From positions 108,044 through 172,043 of the forward strand of contig PHBX01000001.1 in NCBI GenBank assembly GCA_002842045.1: a DNA stretch of 64,000 nucleotides, written 5' to 3'. The position numbers and the translations under genes are program-made. Under the pieces are notes generated by a model. That model saw nothing but the letters and a program-made list of their open reading frames with translations, had not been told where the DNA came from and did no database searches. This document shows, one piece after another, positions 1-9,500 of this stretch (position 1 is the stretch's first letter; every line of letters starts with the position of its first letter). The stretch is from Chloroflexi bacterium HGW-Chloroflexi-3 (GTDB lineage Bacteria > Chloroflexota > Anaerolineae > Anaerolineales > Anaerolineaceae).

Positions 1-2
1 CA

Positions 3-803
3 TGTAATTATCTGGAAGAATTCTTATTCCCTGTCCCCGATCATGATTGGATTCACAATCTATTTCAACAAGAAAAACCACCTGAAAATAAAATAGTTCA
101 GATTTTGCTTGAATTCAGAACCCTATTATCAAGATGGTTAAAAGCTGCAGATTTGCCAATCCACCAAACTATCATCACCATCAGTCAGGAAATATTTGAA
201 AAACCGGCCGATTTAGCCCTGGCACACAAATTGGCACTTATTCTTGAGCAATACGCTAAAAACCATCCTGATTGGTTGCTACCTCAGTTTGCTGAAGAAT
301 TAACTTTAATTGCCGAAAATCGTAGAAAACTGCAGGGATTTTCCGATGAGGAATCCAGCTTTAATCCCGAAATGCATAAAGGCAAAGTCGTTGTCACAAC
401 CTATCACAAAGCTAAAGGACTTGAATGGGATCGGGTTTACTTGATGTCAGTAAACGACTATGATTTCCCTTCGGCAACGATAGGTGATCATTTTATATCC
501 GAAAAACATATTTATAAAGATGAAATCAATTTGGAAGCAGAAATAAATCAAAAACTTAAGGCATTAGCGAACAGTGATCTTGAAAACCTCTACTTAGAAT
601 ATGGGTTTGCTACAGAACAAGCCAGATTAGAGTATGCGGCCGAAAGAATTCGCCTTTTCTTTGTGGGAATAACGAGAGCAAAAAAGGAATTAATCATTAC
701 CTGGAATACGGGTGACACACATCATAGAAACAAGATAAATGCCAATCCTTCCATACCATTTTTGGCCTTAGCGGCTTTTTGGGAGAAACAAAATGAAATT
801 TGA
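3..803 (+). CDS. UvrD/AddA-like superfamily 1 helicase, C-terminal part
   Basis: Partial gene: the frame is already open at position 3, so its start lies outside the window and about 266 residues are visible. These are the C-terminal motor half of a UvrD/PcrA/AddA-type helicase. The segment TTYHKAKGLEWDRVYL (encoded near nt 397-444) matches the conserved H-x-x-K-G-L-E-W region, and FFVGITRAKKEL (near nt 657-692) is helicase motif VI with its Arg. No nuclease domain follows. The stop overlaps the next gene, a RecB-family nuclease, by 11 nt, so the two are probably translationally coupled and work together on DNA ends, as AddA/AddB or RecB-like pairs do. The family is clear; the exact subfamily needs the missing N-terminus. 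Confidence 0.85.
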   Translation, partial: CNYLEEFLFPVPDHDWIHNLFQQEKPPENKIVQILLEFRTLLSRWLKAADLPIHQTIITISQEIFEKPADLALAHKLALILEQYAKNHPDWLLPQFAEELTLIAENRRKLQGFSDEESSFNPEMHKGKVVVTTYHKAKGLEWDRVYLMSVNDYDFPSATIGDHFISEKHIYKDEINLEAEINQKLKALANSDLENLYLEYGFATEQARLEYAAERIRLFFVGITRAKKELIITWNTGDTHHRNKINANPSIPFLALAAFWEKQNEI

Positions 804-1614
804 TTATTCTCAGAACAAGCTTCATGATTACCAGGAATGTCCTCGCAGATTTGAATTAAGGTATCTTTTACAAAGAATTTGGCCGGCAGTACACTCAGAA
901 CCGGTTCTGGAATTGGAAGAGCAAATCAATAATGGAAAAATCTTTCACCTTATGGCTCAACAATATTTCAGTGGCATTAATCCGGATGTCATCCTATTGC
1001 AGGTTGAAAATGTAAAAATTTCCACCTGGTGGAAAGCATTTCTCACCTTTGCAGAATCATACAATAATTTACCTCATCAATCCGAGGTATTGATATCTTC
1101 AAAAATTAATAATAAAAGTTTTGTTGGTGTTTTTGATTTACTGGTTTACTCCCCTGGTAAAAAAATAACCATTATTGATTGGAAAACAAATCATGTCAAA
1201 CCTTCCAGGAAAAATTTGGAACAACATATACAAACACGCCTTTATCCATTGTTATTAAAATCAAGCGGAAAACAGTGGAACAATGGGAATGAAATACAAC
1301 CAGATCAAATTGAAATGATTTATTGGTTTGCCAATTTTCCAGATGAACCGCAATCATTTTTATATTCCCAACACCAATATCAATCAGATCTGATTTTTAT
1401 TCAGGATTTGATTAACCAAATTGAGACAACGAATGTAGGAGAATTTCCATTAACGACTAATCAAAAAAGGTGCAACTTCTGCAATTATCGTTCGCTTTGT
1501 GGTCGTGGAACAAAACCTGGCTCAACAGAGGAAATTGATAACCAAGAATTGGAATATCTATACGAAGAAATAGAGGAGATTGATATAAAACAGATTGGAG
1601 ATATTGCTTTTTAA
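793..1614 (+). CDS. RecB-family PD-(D/E)XK nuclease with Fe-S cysteines (Cas4/AddB-like)
   Basis: A 273-residue stand-alone nuclease. Asp115 (in GVFDLL), Asp129 and Lys131 (in IIDWKT) form the PD-(D/E)XK catalytic set. Cys16 near the N-terminus plus Cys227, Cys230 and Cys236 near the C-terminus have the one-plus-three spacing that holds a 4Fe-4S cluster in AddB and Cas4 nucleases. The start is supported by GGGAGA at 781-786. It overlaps the upstream helicase gene by 11 nt and is followed 2 nt later by recJ. I infer a DNA-end resection or repair role with the helicase. No CRISPR genes are visible here, so Cas4 function in spacer acquisition is not supported. Confidence 0.85.
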   Translation: MKFDYSQNKLHDYQECPRRFELRYLLQRIWPAVHSEPVLELEEQINNGKIFHLMAQQYFSGINPDVILLQVENVKISTWWKAFLTFAESYNNLPHQSEVLISSKINNKSFVGVFDLLVYSPGKKITIIDWKTNHVKPSRKNLEQHIQTRLYPLLLKSSGKQWNNGNEIQPDQIEMIYWFANFPDEPQSFLYSQHQYQSDLIFIQDLINQIETTNVGEFPLTTNQKRCNFCNYRSLCGRGTKPGSTEEIDNQELEYLYEEIEEIDIKQIGDIAF

Positions 1615-1616
1615 CC

Positions 1617-3932
1617 ATGGCAACGTATAAATGGGTAGAAAAGAAAAAAAGTCCAGTCCCGAAGGAAATCCAGGAAAGATTTCCAAATCCATGGGTCCAA
1701 CAGATATTTGCCCGCAATAATATCTTCAATATTGAAGCAGCACAAAGGTTTATTAACCCATCGCTCTATATTCCTACTCCTTCATCAGAATTACCTGATC
1801 TTGATGTAGCTACCCATCGATTACTGGAAGCAATAGCTAACCGGGAATTAATTGGAATTTGGGGTGATTTTGACGTAGATGGTCAGACAGCTACCACTGT
1901 ATTGTTTGAAGGTCTGAAAAATCTGGGAGCAAATGTTATTTACTACATTCCCGTTCGCTCAAAAGAATCTCACGGGATTAAGTTAAGTTCTTTAAAAGAA
2001 TTTCTCAAAAACGGAATTTCTATCCTTTTGACGTGTGACACTGGAATCAGTGAGCATGAATCGATTGAATATGCCAACCAACAGGGTGTCGATGTTCTTG
2101 TCACAGATCACCACAGCCTGCCGGAAATTCTTCCCAAAGCCATGGCTAAAGTTAACCCGCAGAGATTACCAGAAGCACATCCCTTAAGAACACTATCTGG
2201 CGTGGGTGTGGCGTACAAACTCATTGAATGGTTGTATCAATTATCCGGTAAAAATGATGATTGCGTTGCTTTGTTGGATTTGGTTGCCCTGGGTACAGTC
2301 GCCGATGTGGCAATTCTAACCGGAGAAAATCGTTACCTCGTCCAAATGGGGTTAAGACTTTTACAAAATCCGACGAGAATTGGTTTACAGGAGATTTACA
2401 AAAACCGAAAACTCCAGAATGGTCAGATTACAGAAACTCATATTGGATTTTATCTCGCACCACTTTTGAACGCTCTGGGTCGATTATCCGATGCTAACCA
2501 AATTGTTGATTTCCTGACAACCAACGATTTGCAAAAAGCTAAAGTCTTTGCTGCACAATTAGAAAATATTAACGAACGACGAAAATTAATTACCGAACAA
2601 ATAACCGATGCAATTCTTTCGAAATTTGAACTAAATAAAGAATTGCAGAATCAACCGGCAATTATCATGCACCATTCTGAATGGGAAGCAGGCGTTCTTG
2701 GTATTGTAGCCAATCGCCTGGTTGAGATTTATCAGAAACCTACAATTTTATTAACAGGGAAAAAAGATACAGATTATTTCGGTTCTGCGCGATCTATCGA
2801 GAATCTAAATATTATTAAGGCAATTCAAACAAATGCTGATTACCTTAACCACTTTGGGGGACATGCAATGGCTGCTGGTCTCTCCCTGGAACCGGATAAG
2901 TTATCACCATTTCAGGATAGTTTTAACAAAACAGTCCTGAATTTAGTAGGTGAAACCATTTTTCAAAAAGAGTTGCAAATTGATGGATATATCAATTTTG
3001 ATTTGATCACAATGGATTTTGTAAGAGAATTGGAAAAATTGGCACCTTTTGGCCCCGGTAACCCTGCCCCATTATTTGCCAGCAAAGACGTAGTAATTGA
3101 GAAAATCCGAAAAATGGGCAGGAAATCGGAACACTTGAAGATTACAGCTTCAGATACACTCGAAAATATTCAGGAATTTATTTGGTGGCGCGCAAATCAG
3201 GAAGATCTCCCTGACGAAAAAATGGATATTGCCTTTTATTTACATAGTTCAAACTATCAGGGCAAACCAAGTGTTCAGGTTGAAATATTAGCCATTCAAC
3301 CCAGTGAAACCACGCTGGCTGAGGTTAACATAAAAAATGAAGCGCTTGAAGTCATTGATTATCGAAAAAAATCTCCTGGCAATCAAGAATGGCTCGAAAA
3401 ATATGACGATATCCTCTGGTATCAGGAAGGGCTGAAACAGGATTTTTCCCGAACTCACAATCGCCTCAATTTGCACCCTGCTGAAACACTTATTATTTTT
3501 ACTATTCCACCAAACTTATCAGAATTACAGAAAATTTACTTAACTGTTCGCCCAACGCATCTGGTTCTTTTTGGAAATCAACCACTTGAAAAATCTGTGA
3601 ACCTGTTGATTAAAACAATTGCTGGAATGTTAAACCACGTTATCAAAAATCGAAACGGATTATTCCGACCATTTGAAATAGCCGTTGCAATCGGACAGCG
3701 AAAAACAACGGTGGAAACTGTCTGCAGATACTTACATGCAATCGGTCAAATAACTTTACTGGAACATCCTGATACACAATGGTTAGTCAAACACGGAGGG
3801 AAAAAAGATGCAATCAAAGCAGAGTTGTATCAACAAAATATAGATTTTTTACACAGAGAAACACTTGCTTTCTATAAATGGTTTAAAGAGGTAGATTTGG
3901 ATAAATTACAAAATTCCATGTTTGATTTTTAA
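1617..3932 (+). CDS. recJ: Single-stranded-DNA-specific 5'-3' exonuclease RecJ
   Basis: 771 residues, DHH/DHHA1 superfamily. The metal-binding motifs are in order: GDFDVDG near residue 82 (usual form DYDVDG), TCDTGISEHES near residue 138, and VTDHHS near residue 162. The NALGRLSDA segment and the DHHA1 GGHAMAAG motif follow. RecJ degrades single-stranded DNA 5' to 3' in recombinational and mismatch repair. After the OB-fold the protein carries a C-terminal extension of about 200 residues that looks like an uncharacterised domain plus a possible winged helix; many RecJ proteins end earlier or have different extensions. It starts 2 nt after the nuclease gene, completing a helicase-nuclease-exonuclease set. 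Confidence 0.93.
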   Translation: MATYKWVEKKKSPVPKEIQERFPNPWVQQIFARNNIFNIEAAQRFINPSLYIPTPSSELPDLDVATHRLLEAIANRELIGIWGDFDVDGQTATTVLFEGLKNLGANVIYYIPVRSKESHGIKLSSLKEFLKNGISILLTCDTGISEHESIEYANQQGVDVLVTDHHSLPEILPKAMAKVNPQRLPEAHPLRTLSGVGVAYKLIEWLYQLSGKNDDCVALLDLVALGTVADVAILTGENRYLVQMGLRLLQNPTRIGLQEIYKNRKLQNGQITETHIGFYLAPLLNALGRLSDANQIVDFLTTNDLQKAKVFAAQLENINERRKLITEQITDAILSKFELNKELQNQPAIIMHHSEWEAGVLGIVANRLVEIYQKPTILLTGKKDTDYFGSARSIENLNIIKAIQTNADYLNHFGGHAMAAGLSLEPDKLSPFQDSFNKTVLNLVGETIFQKELQIDGYINFDLITMDFVRELEKLAPFGPGNPAPLFASKDVVIEKIRKMGRKSEHLKITASDTLENIQEFIWWRANQEDLPDEKMDIAFYLHSSNYQGKPSVQVEILAIQPSETTLAEVNIKNEALEVIDYRKKSPGNQEWLEKYDDILWYQEGLKQDFSRTHNRLNLHPAETLIIFTIPPNLSELQKIYLTVRPTHLVLFGNQPLEKSVNLLIKTIAGMLNHVIKNRNGLFRPFEIAVAIGQRKTTVETVCRYLHAIGQITLLEHPDTQWLVKHGGKKDAIKAELYQQNIDFLHRETLAFYKWFKEVDLDKLQNSMFDF

Positions 3933-4008
3933 TTCACCGATGATCTCGTACTGCCATTTTTACTCTCCCTGTTTATCGTAAAATGTGATAGACTTGTGGT
4001 CAATATGG

Positions 4009-4035
4009 GCGGCAACATTGTTGTCACCTTTCCGC
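4009..4035 (+). promoter_or_regulatory. Possible ribosomal-protein leader hairpin upstream of rpsF
   Basis: GCGG (4009-4012) and CAAC (4013-4016) can pair with GTTG (4020-4023) and CCGC (4032-4035), leaving an unpaired 3'-side bulge TCACCTTT. Many bacteria have an rpsF leader hairpin with a bulge bound by the S6:S18 complex for feedback control. Position and bulged shape fit, but I could not confirm the consensus, so this is a weak proposal. Confidence 0.3.
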
Positions 4036-4094
4036 TTCTGGCTCATGAATAATTGAGATACAGCAGCAAACCCGAGGAAAGGAGGAAGTTTTAA

Positions 4095-4379
4095 ATGCGA
4101 AATTATGAGTTAATGGTTTTACTTCAACCAGATCTGGATGAGACAGCTTTTGGTGATGTTACATCAAAAATTACTGGTTGGGTAACTGATAATGGCGGAA
4201 CTGTTGAAAAAACTGTTGATTGGGGAAATCGCCGAATGGCTTATCAAATTCGAAAGCAACGCGAGAGTCATTATGTGCTTTTCCAAATCGCCGTCGATCC
4301 ATCAGCTACCAAAGAATTAGAACGCAATATCCGGTTTTTAGAACCAGTAATGCGTCACATGCTTTCAGTTGCTGAGTAG
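4095..4379 (+). CDS. rpsF: 30S ribosomal protein bS6
   Basis: 94 residues, normal for bS6. It opens with MRNYELMVLLQP and ends in the RFLEPVMRHMLS helix typical of the family. bS6 sits on the platform of the 30S subunit and pairs with bS18. A very strong SD site (AAAGGAGGAAG, 4078-4088) precedes the ATG. The order rpsF-ssb-rpsR is the classic bacterial arrangement, with rpsR about 460 nt downstream. The 160-nt gap from recJ and the strong SD suggest its own promoter. Confidence 0.97.
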   Translation: MRNYELMVLLQPDLDETAFGDVTSKITGWVTDNGGTVEKTVDWGNRRMAYQIRKQRESHYVLFQIAVDPSATKELERNIRFLEPVMRHMLSVAE

Positions 4380-4435
4380 CATATGTTGTTTTGATGTAGG
4401 AAGTGCTGGTTGATCGAACACAATCGGAGTTATTG

Positions 4436-4831
4436 ATGAGTAGAGGTTTGAACAAAGTTATGATAATTGGATATCTGGGACGCGATCCTGAGATGCGGGT
4501 AACTCCCTCAGGACGGGCTGTGACAATATTTGTTATTGCCTGCAATCGATCCTGGAATTCTTCTGATGGTGAACGCCATCTTGAAACCGAATGGTTCAAT
4601 GTCGTGACCTGGGGAAATCTCGCTGAGATTTGTAAACAATATCTGTTCAAGGGTTTACAGGTTTACATCGAAGGACGGCTTCAATCCAGACGCTGGGAGG
4701 ATACAGAAGGTTGTAAACACACCAGTGTGGAAATTGTTGCCTCTGAAATGATGATCCTGGGAGACCGAAAAGAGATCAACACTCAAACTCCTCCATCTAC
4801 GCTTGAAGTAAATGATAATTATTCCGTATAG
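4436..4831 (+). CDS. ssb: Single-stranded DNA-binding protein SSB
   Basis: 131 residues starting [20 protein letters not shown]. The ATG at 4436 is preferred over an upstream in-frame start at 4403 because GGAG lies at 4426-4429, 6 nt before it, and because homology begins there. The OB-fold is complete, with [16 protein letters not shown] and the [13 protein letters not shown] strand. The C-terminus ends EVNDNYSV and lacks the acidic D-D-x-P-F tip with which most SSBs recruit RecJ, RecQ and other partners, which is worth noting with recJ nearby. It is also shorter than most SSBs (about 160-180). It lies between rpsF and rpsR in one operon. Confidence 0.94.
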   Translation: MSRGLNKVMIIGYLGRDPEMRVTPSGRAVTIFVIACNRSWNSSDGERHLETEWFNVVTWGNLAEICKQYLFKGLQVYIEGRLQSRRWEDTEGCKHTSVEIVASEMMILGDRKEINTQTPPSTLEVNDNYSV

Positions 4832-4842
4832 GAGAGAACGAA

Positions 4843-5115
4843 ATGACAAACGAGAATGGTCAATTTCGAAGGGGTCCTGGAAATCGCCGTGGTTTTACCC
4901 CCCGTCCAAAAATTTGCCAGTTTTGCTCTGACAAAGAAGTAAAAATAAATTACAAAGACGTAGATTTATTGCGTCGTTATGTAATGGAAGATGGGAAAAT
5001 CCGACCACGCCGACAAACAGGCACATGTGCCAAACACCAAAGAGAGATCGCAGCTGCTGTGAAAAAAGCTCGGTTTGTGGCACTTTTACCTTTCGTTGCA
5101 TCCATGGAAGATTAA
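4843..5115 (+). CDS. rpsR: 30S ribosomal protein bS18
   Basis: 90 residues. The core contains [11 protein letters not shown], the [11 protein letters not shown] helix, KIRPRRQTG and CAKHQRE, typical of the cysteine-bearing bS18 form; the C-x-x-C and C-x-x-H pairs could bind zinc. The start has GGAGAG about 6 nt upstream. It closes the rpsF-ssb-rpsR operon, which ends at a clear intrinsic terminator at 5139-5177. Confidence 0.97.
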   Translation: MTNENGQFRRGPGNRRGFTPRPKICQFCSDKEVKINYKDVDLLRRYVMEDGKIRPRRQTGTCAKHQREIAAAVKKARFVALLPFVASMED

Positions 5116-5138
5116 TTCTTCTATAAATAAAAACTTAT

Positions 5139-5177
5139 AAAAGGGCATGGTGTGGTTCTACCTCCTATGCCCTTTTT
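5139..5177 (+). terminator. Rho-independent terminator after rpsR
   Basis: AAAAGGGCAT (5139-5148) pairs with ATGCCCTTTT (5167-5176) around an 18-nt loop, and the 3' arm merges into a T run. It ends the rpsF-ssb-rpsR transcript 24 nt after the rpsR stop. Confidence 0.85.
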
Positions 5178-5195
5178 AAAAATCGAGGTTTTAAC

Positions 5196-6512
5196 ATGGC
5201 ACCTTCCCCAGAGAAAAAATTTGTATCCAAAAAACATAAAGCACGATTACAACAAGAGCAACAACATCGCAAGATGTTGATTATTGCCTCCATCATTATT
5301 GTTGCAATTGTCCTGATTGTGCTTGCTTATGGAATATTGGACCAAACGATCCTAAAAAATCAGAAACCTGTAGCAAAAGTTGGTGATACTGTTATCCGGT
5401 CAGAAGAATTCATCAAAATGGTTAAACTTGAACGTCAACAAATGAACGGTCAGGCTTACCAGTATGAAACTTATAAACAATTCTTTGGTTTTGATGAACA
5501 AAATTCTGCTTACTTTGACAGTTTGATTCAACAAATTCAGGCACAAATGGCTGTACCAGAAACCGTGGGTGCAACCGTTTTAACGAGCATGATCGACACA
5601 CAAGTAATCGGTTTTTATGCAGAAGAAAACGGAATTGAAGTCACAGAACAGGAAATTCAGGATGCGATTCAAAGAGATTTCGGATATTTTCCCAATGGTA
5701 CCCCAACACCTGAAAACACTGTGATTCCTTATGCTACTTCAACCATGAGTCCAACACAATACGCTTTAATAACTGCAACCCCCACAGTAACACCCATTGA
5801 AGAAGATGATGAAAGCGAAGAAGAATCTACAACAGAAGTTGAAGTTGTTGAGACGGAAGCAACACCAGAAGAAGTGGAAGATGTAATCTCCGCTACTCCG
5901 ACAGTTTCACCCTCTCCAACCGCTTATACTGAAGATTTATATCAGGAAAATTACAGATCCTTTGTTGAAAATTTTGGTAAGATTGGTCTGAATGAGAAAG
6001 ATATTCAAAAACTCTATCGGGTTCAGTTAATCAGTCAGAAAGTGTACGAACTGATCACGGCTGATATACCAACGGAAGAAGAACAGCTTTGGGCTCGTCA
6101 CATTTTGGTAGCAACAGTCGAAGAAGCAGAAGATGTTCTCACTCGCCTGGAAAATGGCGAAGATTGGTCAAACATTGCTGCTGAAGTTTCCACCGATACA
6201 AGTAATAAAGATATAGGTGGTGATTTAGGTTGGTTCGGGAAAAATGCAATGGTAACCGAATTCGAAACCGCTGCCTTCGAATTGGAAATTGGTGAAATCA
6301 GCGATCCAGTCGAGACTAGATTTGGTTTCCACATTATTCAACTCCTGGGTAAAGAAGTTCGTCCCATTGAAAGCAGTAAATTAGATCAAAACAAACAAAT
6401 ATCCTTCAATGAATGGCTCACCAAAGAAAAAGCAAAGTACACCATTGAACAATACGATGATGTCTGGACAAAAATTGTACCGAACACCCCCGCCTTTGGA
6501 GATTTTCAGTAG
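5196..6512 (+). CDS. Membrane-anchored parvulin-type peptidyl-prolyl isomerase (PrsA/SurA-like foldase)
   Basis: 438 residues. A basic N-terminus is followed by one hydrophobic segment (about residues 28-48) that anchors the protein outside the membrane. A SurA_N-like region comes next (AKVGDTVIRSEEF, then a helical part). A low-complexity Glu/Thr/Pro-rich linker lies near residues 170-245. The PpiC rotamase domain begins at WARHILVATVEEAE and contains GGDLGWFGKNAMV and RFGFHIIQLL. Such proteins fold exported proteins. The SD is GAGG about 8 nt before the ATG. It has its own downstream terminator and is convergent with smc. Confidence 0.88.
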   Translation: MAPSPEKKFVSKKHKARLQQEQQHRKMLIIASIIIVAIVLIVLAYGILDQTILKNQKPVAKVGDTVIRSEEFIKMVKLERQQMNGQAYQYETYKQFFGFDEQNSAYFDSLIQQIQAQMAVPETVGATVLTSMIDTQVIGFYAEENGIEVTEQEIQDAIQRDFGYFPNGTPTPENTVIPYATSTMSPTQYALITATPTVTPIEEDDESEEESTTEVEVVETEATPEEVEDVISATPTVSPSPTAYTEDLYQENYRSFVENFGKIGLNEKDIQKLYRVQLISQKVYELITADIPTEEEQLWARHILVATVEEAEDVLTRLENGEDWSNIAAEVSTDTSNKDIGGDLGWFGKNAMVTEFETAAFELEIGEISDPVETRFGFHIIQLLGKEVRPIESSKLDQNKQISFNEWLTKEKAKYTIEQYDDVWTKIVPNTPAFGDFQ

Positions 6513-6533
6513 AATTAGCAAGTTCTAAATTTA

Positions 6534-6563
6534 AAAAATCGGGTTATTCGCCCGGTTTTTTTT
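6534..6563. terminator. Bidirectional terminator between the foldase gene and smc
   Basis: AATCGGG (6537-6543) pairs with CCCGGTT (6551-6557, one G-T pair). A T run follows on the plus strand, and an A run precedes it, which is a T run for the minus-strand transcript. It overlaps the smc stop codon and can serve both converging genes. Confidence 0.8.
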
Positions 6564-9500
6564 ATTTAACTAAATCATCACTCACTTCATCCAACTTTAA
6601 TGAAATCATCTGGCTGGACGAATCTCTTCCCATGGTTATTCCATAAATCACATCTGCTGCCTGAACAGTATTTCGATTGTGGGTTATAACGATAAATTGA
6701 ATCTTTTTTCCTAATTCACTTAATAAATCACAGAACCTGCCTACATTCGCTTCATCTAAGGCTGCGTCTACTTCATCTAACACACAGAATGGGGGTGGAG
6801 ACACCCGCAGTAATGAGAAGATCAACGCAACCGCAGTGAGACTTCTTTCACCACCGGATAGTAAAGATAAACCTTGTTCACGTCTGCCAGGTAATCTGGC
6901 TTCAATTTCAATCCCGGTATTATTAAAATTCTCTTCATCAGTGAGGTACAATTTTGCAGATCCCCCGCCAAATAATCTGGAAAATAAATCCTTAAATTCA
7001 AAAGCAACCGCGTCAAACGTCTTTCTGAACTCCCGTTGCATGAGTTCATCTAACTCAGCAATTACTTGTCGAAGATCTTGATCAGCCTTTTTAAGATCCT
7101 CAACTTGCACTGATAAAAACTCAAATCGTTCTTTAACCGAGCGATATTCATCTTCAGCTTCAGGATTGATCGGACCAATTCTTCGCATTTGTGCTCGTTG
7201 GCGATTTATATTTTCTTCCAGATTAGGTTCAATTTCAGTTACGATGGGTAATTGTTCGACAAGACCTTCAAATGGTAAAGGATTGGGTCCAGTAATAGAT
7301 GAAGAATATTCAAAAGATACCAACCCAAAATCCTCTTCAATGCGTCTGCGCAGGTTTTCCAAAATATCTTTATTTCGTGAATAATCCAGCTGACCTTGTG
7401 TCACATATCTTTCGCCAATGGTTACAGTTTGTTGCGCATTACTGATTTCTTCCTGTAATTTATCAAAAGTTTTTTCTAGAACTTTTAATTTGTTTTCTGT
7501 AGGTATGAAGTGCTGTCGGATTTTTTCGATTTCATCTTTCAATTCAGTTTCTTTGGCTTTTTTAACACCTCGCTCATCATCAATTTCGAGCAATGCATTT
7601 TTAAAATCCTCCAATCTGCGATTGATAGATCTAAACCTCTGCCGATTCTGATCGATGTTGGTTCTATTTTCAAGTAATCTTTTTTGAGCTTCGTTGGTTG
7701 CCCGATCGACAACAGCCAGATTCGTTTTCCAATGTCCAACATTTGATTGAAAATCATCAATTGGCATTTCATTTAATTTCGCTCGCAGACCATCGCTTTC
7801 AGTTCTTTGAGATTCAATTTTTTTACCAATTTCCAGCAATAAATTCTTCGTTATTGCTTCTGATTCAAGACTATGAAGGAGTTGTTGTTCCAGGGTCTTA
7901 ATTTGGTTTTCTACCCATTGTTTTCTTTGACTTAATTTTTCATAGTCCAGGTTTCTTAGATTTACAAGTTTCTGGTTTTGTTGCAATTCCTGATAGTGTT
8001 TTTGTTCATCCTGTGTGATTTTGTTGTGATCATCATTTAAAGTATCAAATTCACCCTCAAGATCAGCCATTTCTACTTCCAGTATTGTAAATCTTTCTTG
8101 AGTTTCTTCGATTACCCTCATCAATTCTTGTTTTTGTCTGGGACGTGCAATAATTGATGATCTGTTTTCTTTTCCTGCAAAAACAACTCCATTTCCCTGA
8201 AACACCTCTCCATTAAGCGTAACAAACCTCAAATGGGAAGGAAATTCCCCTAATGCCTTTATTGCATTTTCATGATTATCTACAATAATCGTTTTCCCTA
8301 ATAAATTTTGCACGACTGGTCGATAATGATGATCAAATTTAACGAGTTCACTTGCTCTACCCACCAGACCATTTATGGATGGCAATTTCTGTTCTTTATC
8401 ATTTTTTAACCATTGTAGAGGTAGAAGAATAGCACGACCCTGATCTCCTTTTGCTAAATATTGAATGGCATATGAGGGATCAGAATTATCCAAAAGCACA
8501 ATCGAATCAAGAAATTCACCTAATGCTGCAGCTATGGCAGCTTCCAACTCACTCGGAACATTAAGAACTTCACTGAATGGTTGATATTGTCCTGAAAATT
8601 TTCCAGTTCTATGAGCATTCATCAGGTTTTTAGCGCCCAGATTGAAACCACTCAAAGTTTTTTCTGCCTCAATTAAAGCTTCATATTGTGCATTTAACTT
8701 TATTACTTCTGACTGTAATTTATTAAGAAAATTTCTTTTCTCATGGAGTTTTTTATCAATTTCATGTTTTTTGGTCGAAGATTCGAGTACTTTTTTCTTG
8801 ATGATTTCAATTGATTTCTCGGAATCAGTTAAATACTTTTTAGATTTTTCTAGGTCTTTTTCTTTTTCTAATAATTCTTTTTGAATATCCAGTCCTTCTT
8901 GACATATTTTTTCGAGTGAAAGTTTCAGGTTAATGATTCTTTCACTCAATTCGTTTTGTTTTGCTTTTGCTTCTACCAATTTTGTTTCATTTTCAAACAG
9001 TGTTCTTCTGATTTTTTGAAGAACACTTTCCACTTGCCCCCTGATATTAAGCCTTTCATTTAAAGATTTTTGAGCTTTGTCCAGGTTCGCTTTCGCTTCA
9101 TCTACCTCCTGGGTTAATTTTTGATATTCAGCTTCTAAATTTTCGAGAAATAATTCTTTCGATTTAATTTCTTCTTCTAATCGCACCAAATCGTAATTTT
9201 GGTTATATTCCTGGTCATGTAATGATCGTTGACGTTCATCTAGAACAGCCAGGTCTCTGATGATTTTTTCCAATTCCAGATGTTGAGTTGAAGACTGTGA
9301 ATGGAGCTCATTTAGCGTGCTACGCTTTGAAGAAATTTGGTTTCGAATATCAGAAAATTGTTTCTCAATTTTTTCGTAATTATTTTTAACATTGTTTAAG
9401 TGGATTTCTCTCTCATGAAGCACATGCCTTGATTGAGACAAATCTTTTTGAGCATTATTCCAGTGATATCCATACCAAATTCGTAATAAAACCTGAAGAT

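Noticed and set aside
793..1614. Cas4 of a CRISPR system
   Set aside because: There are no repeats and no other cas genes in the window; the neighbours are repair genes.
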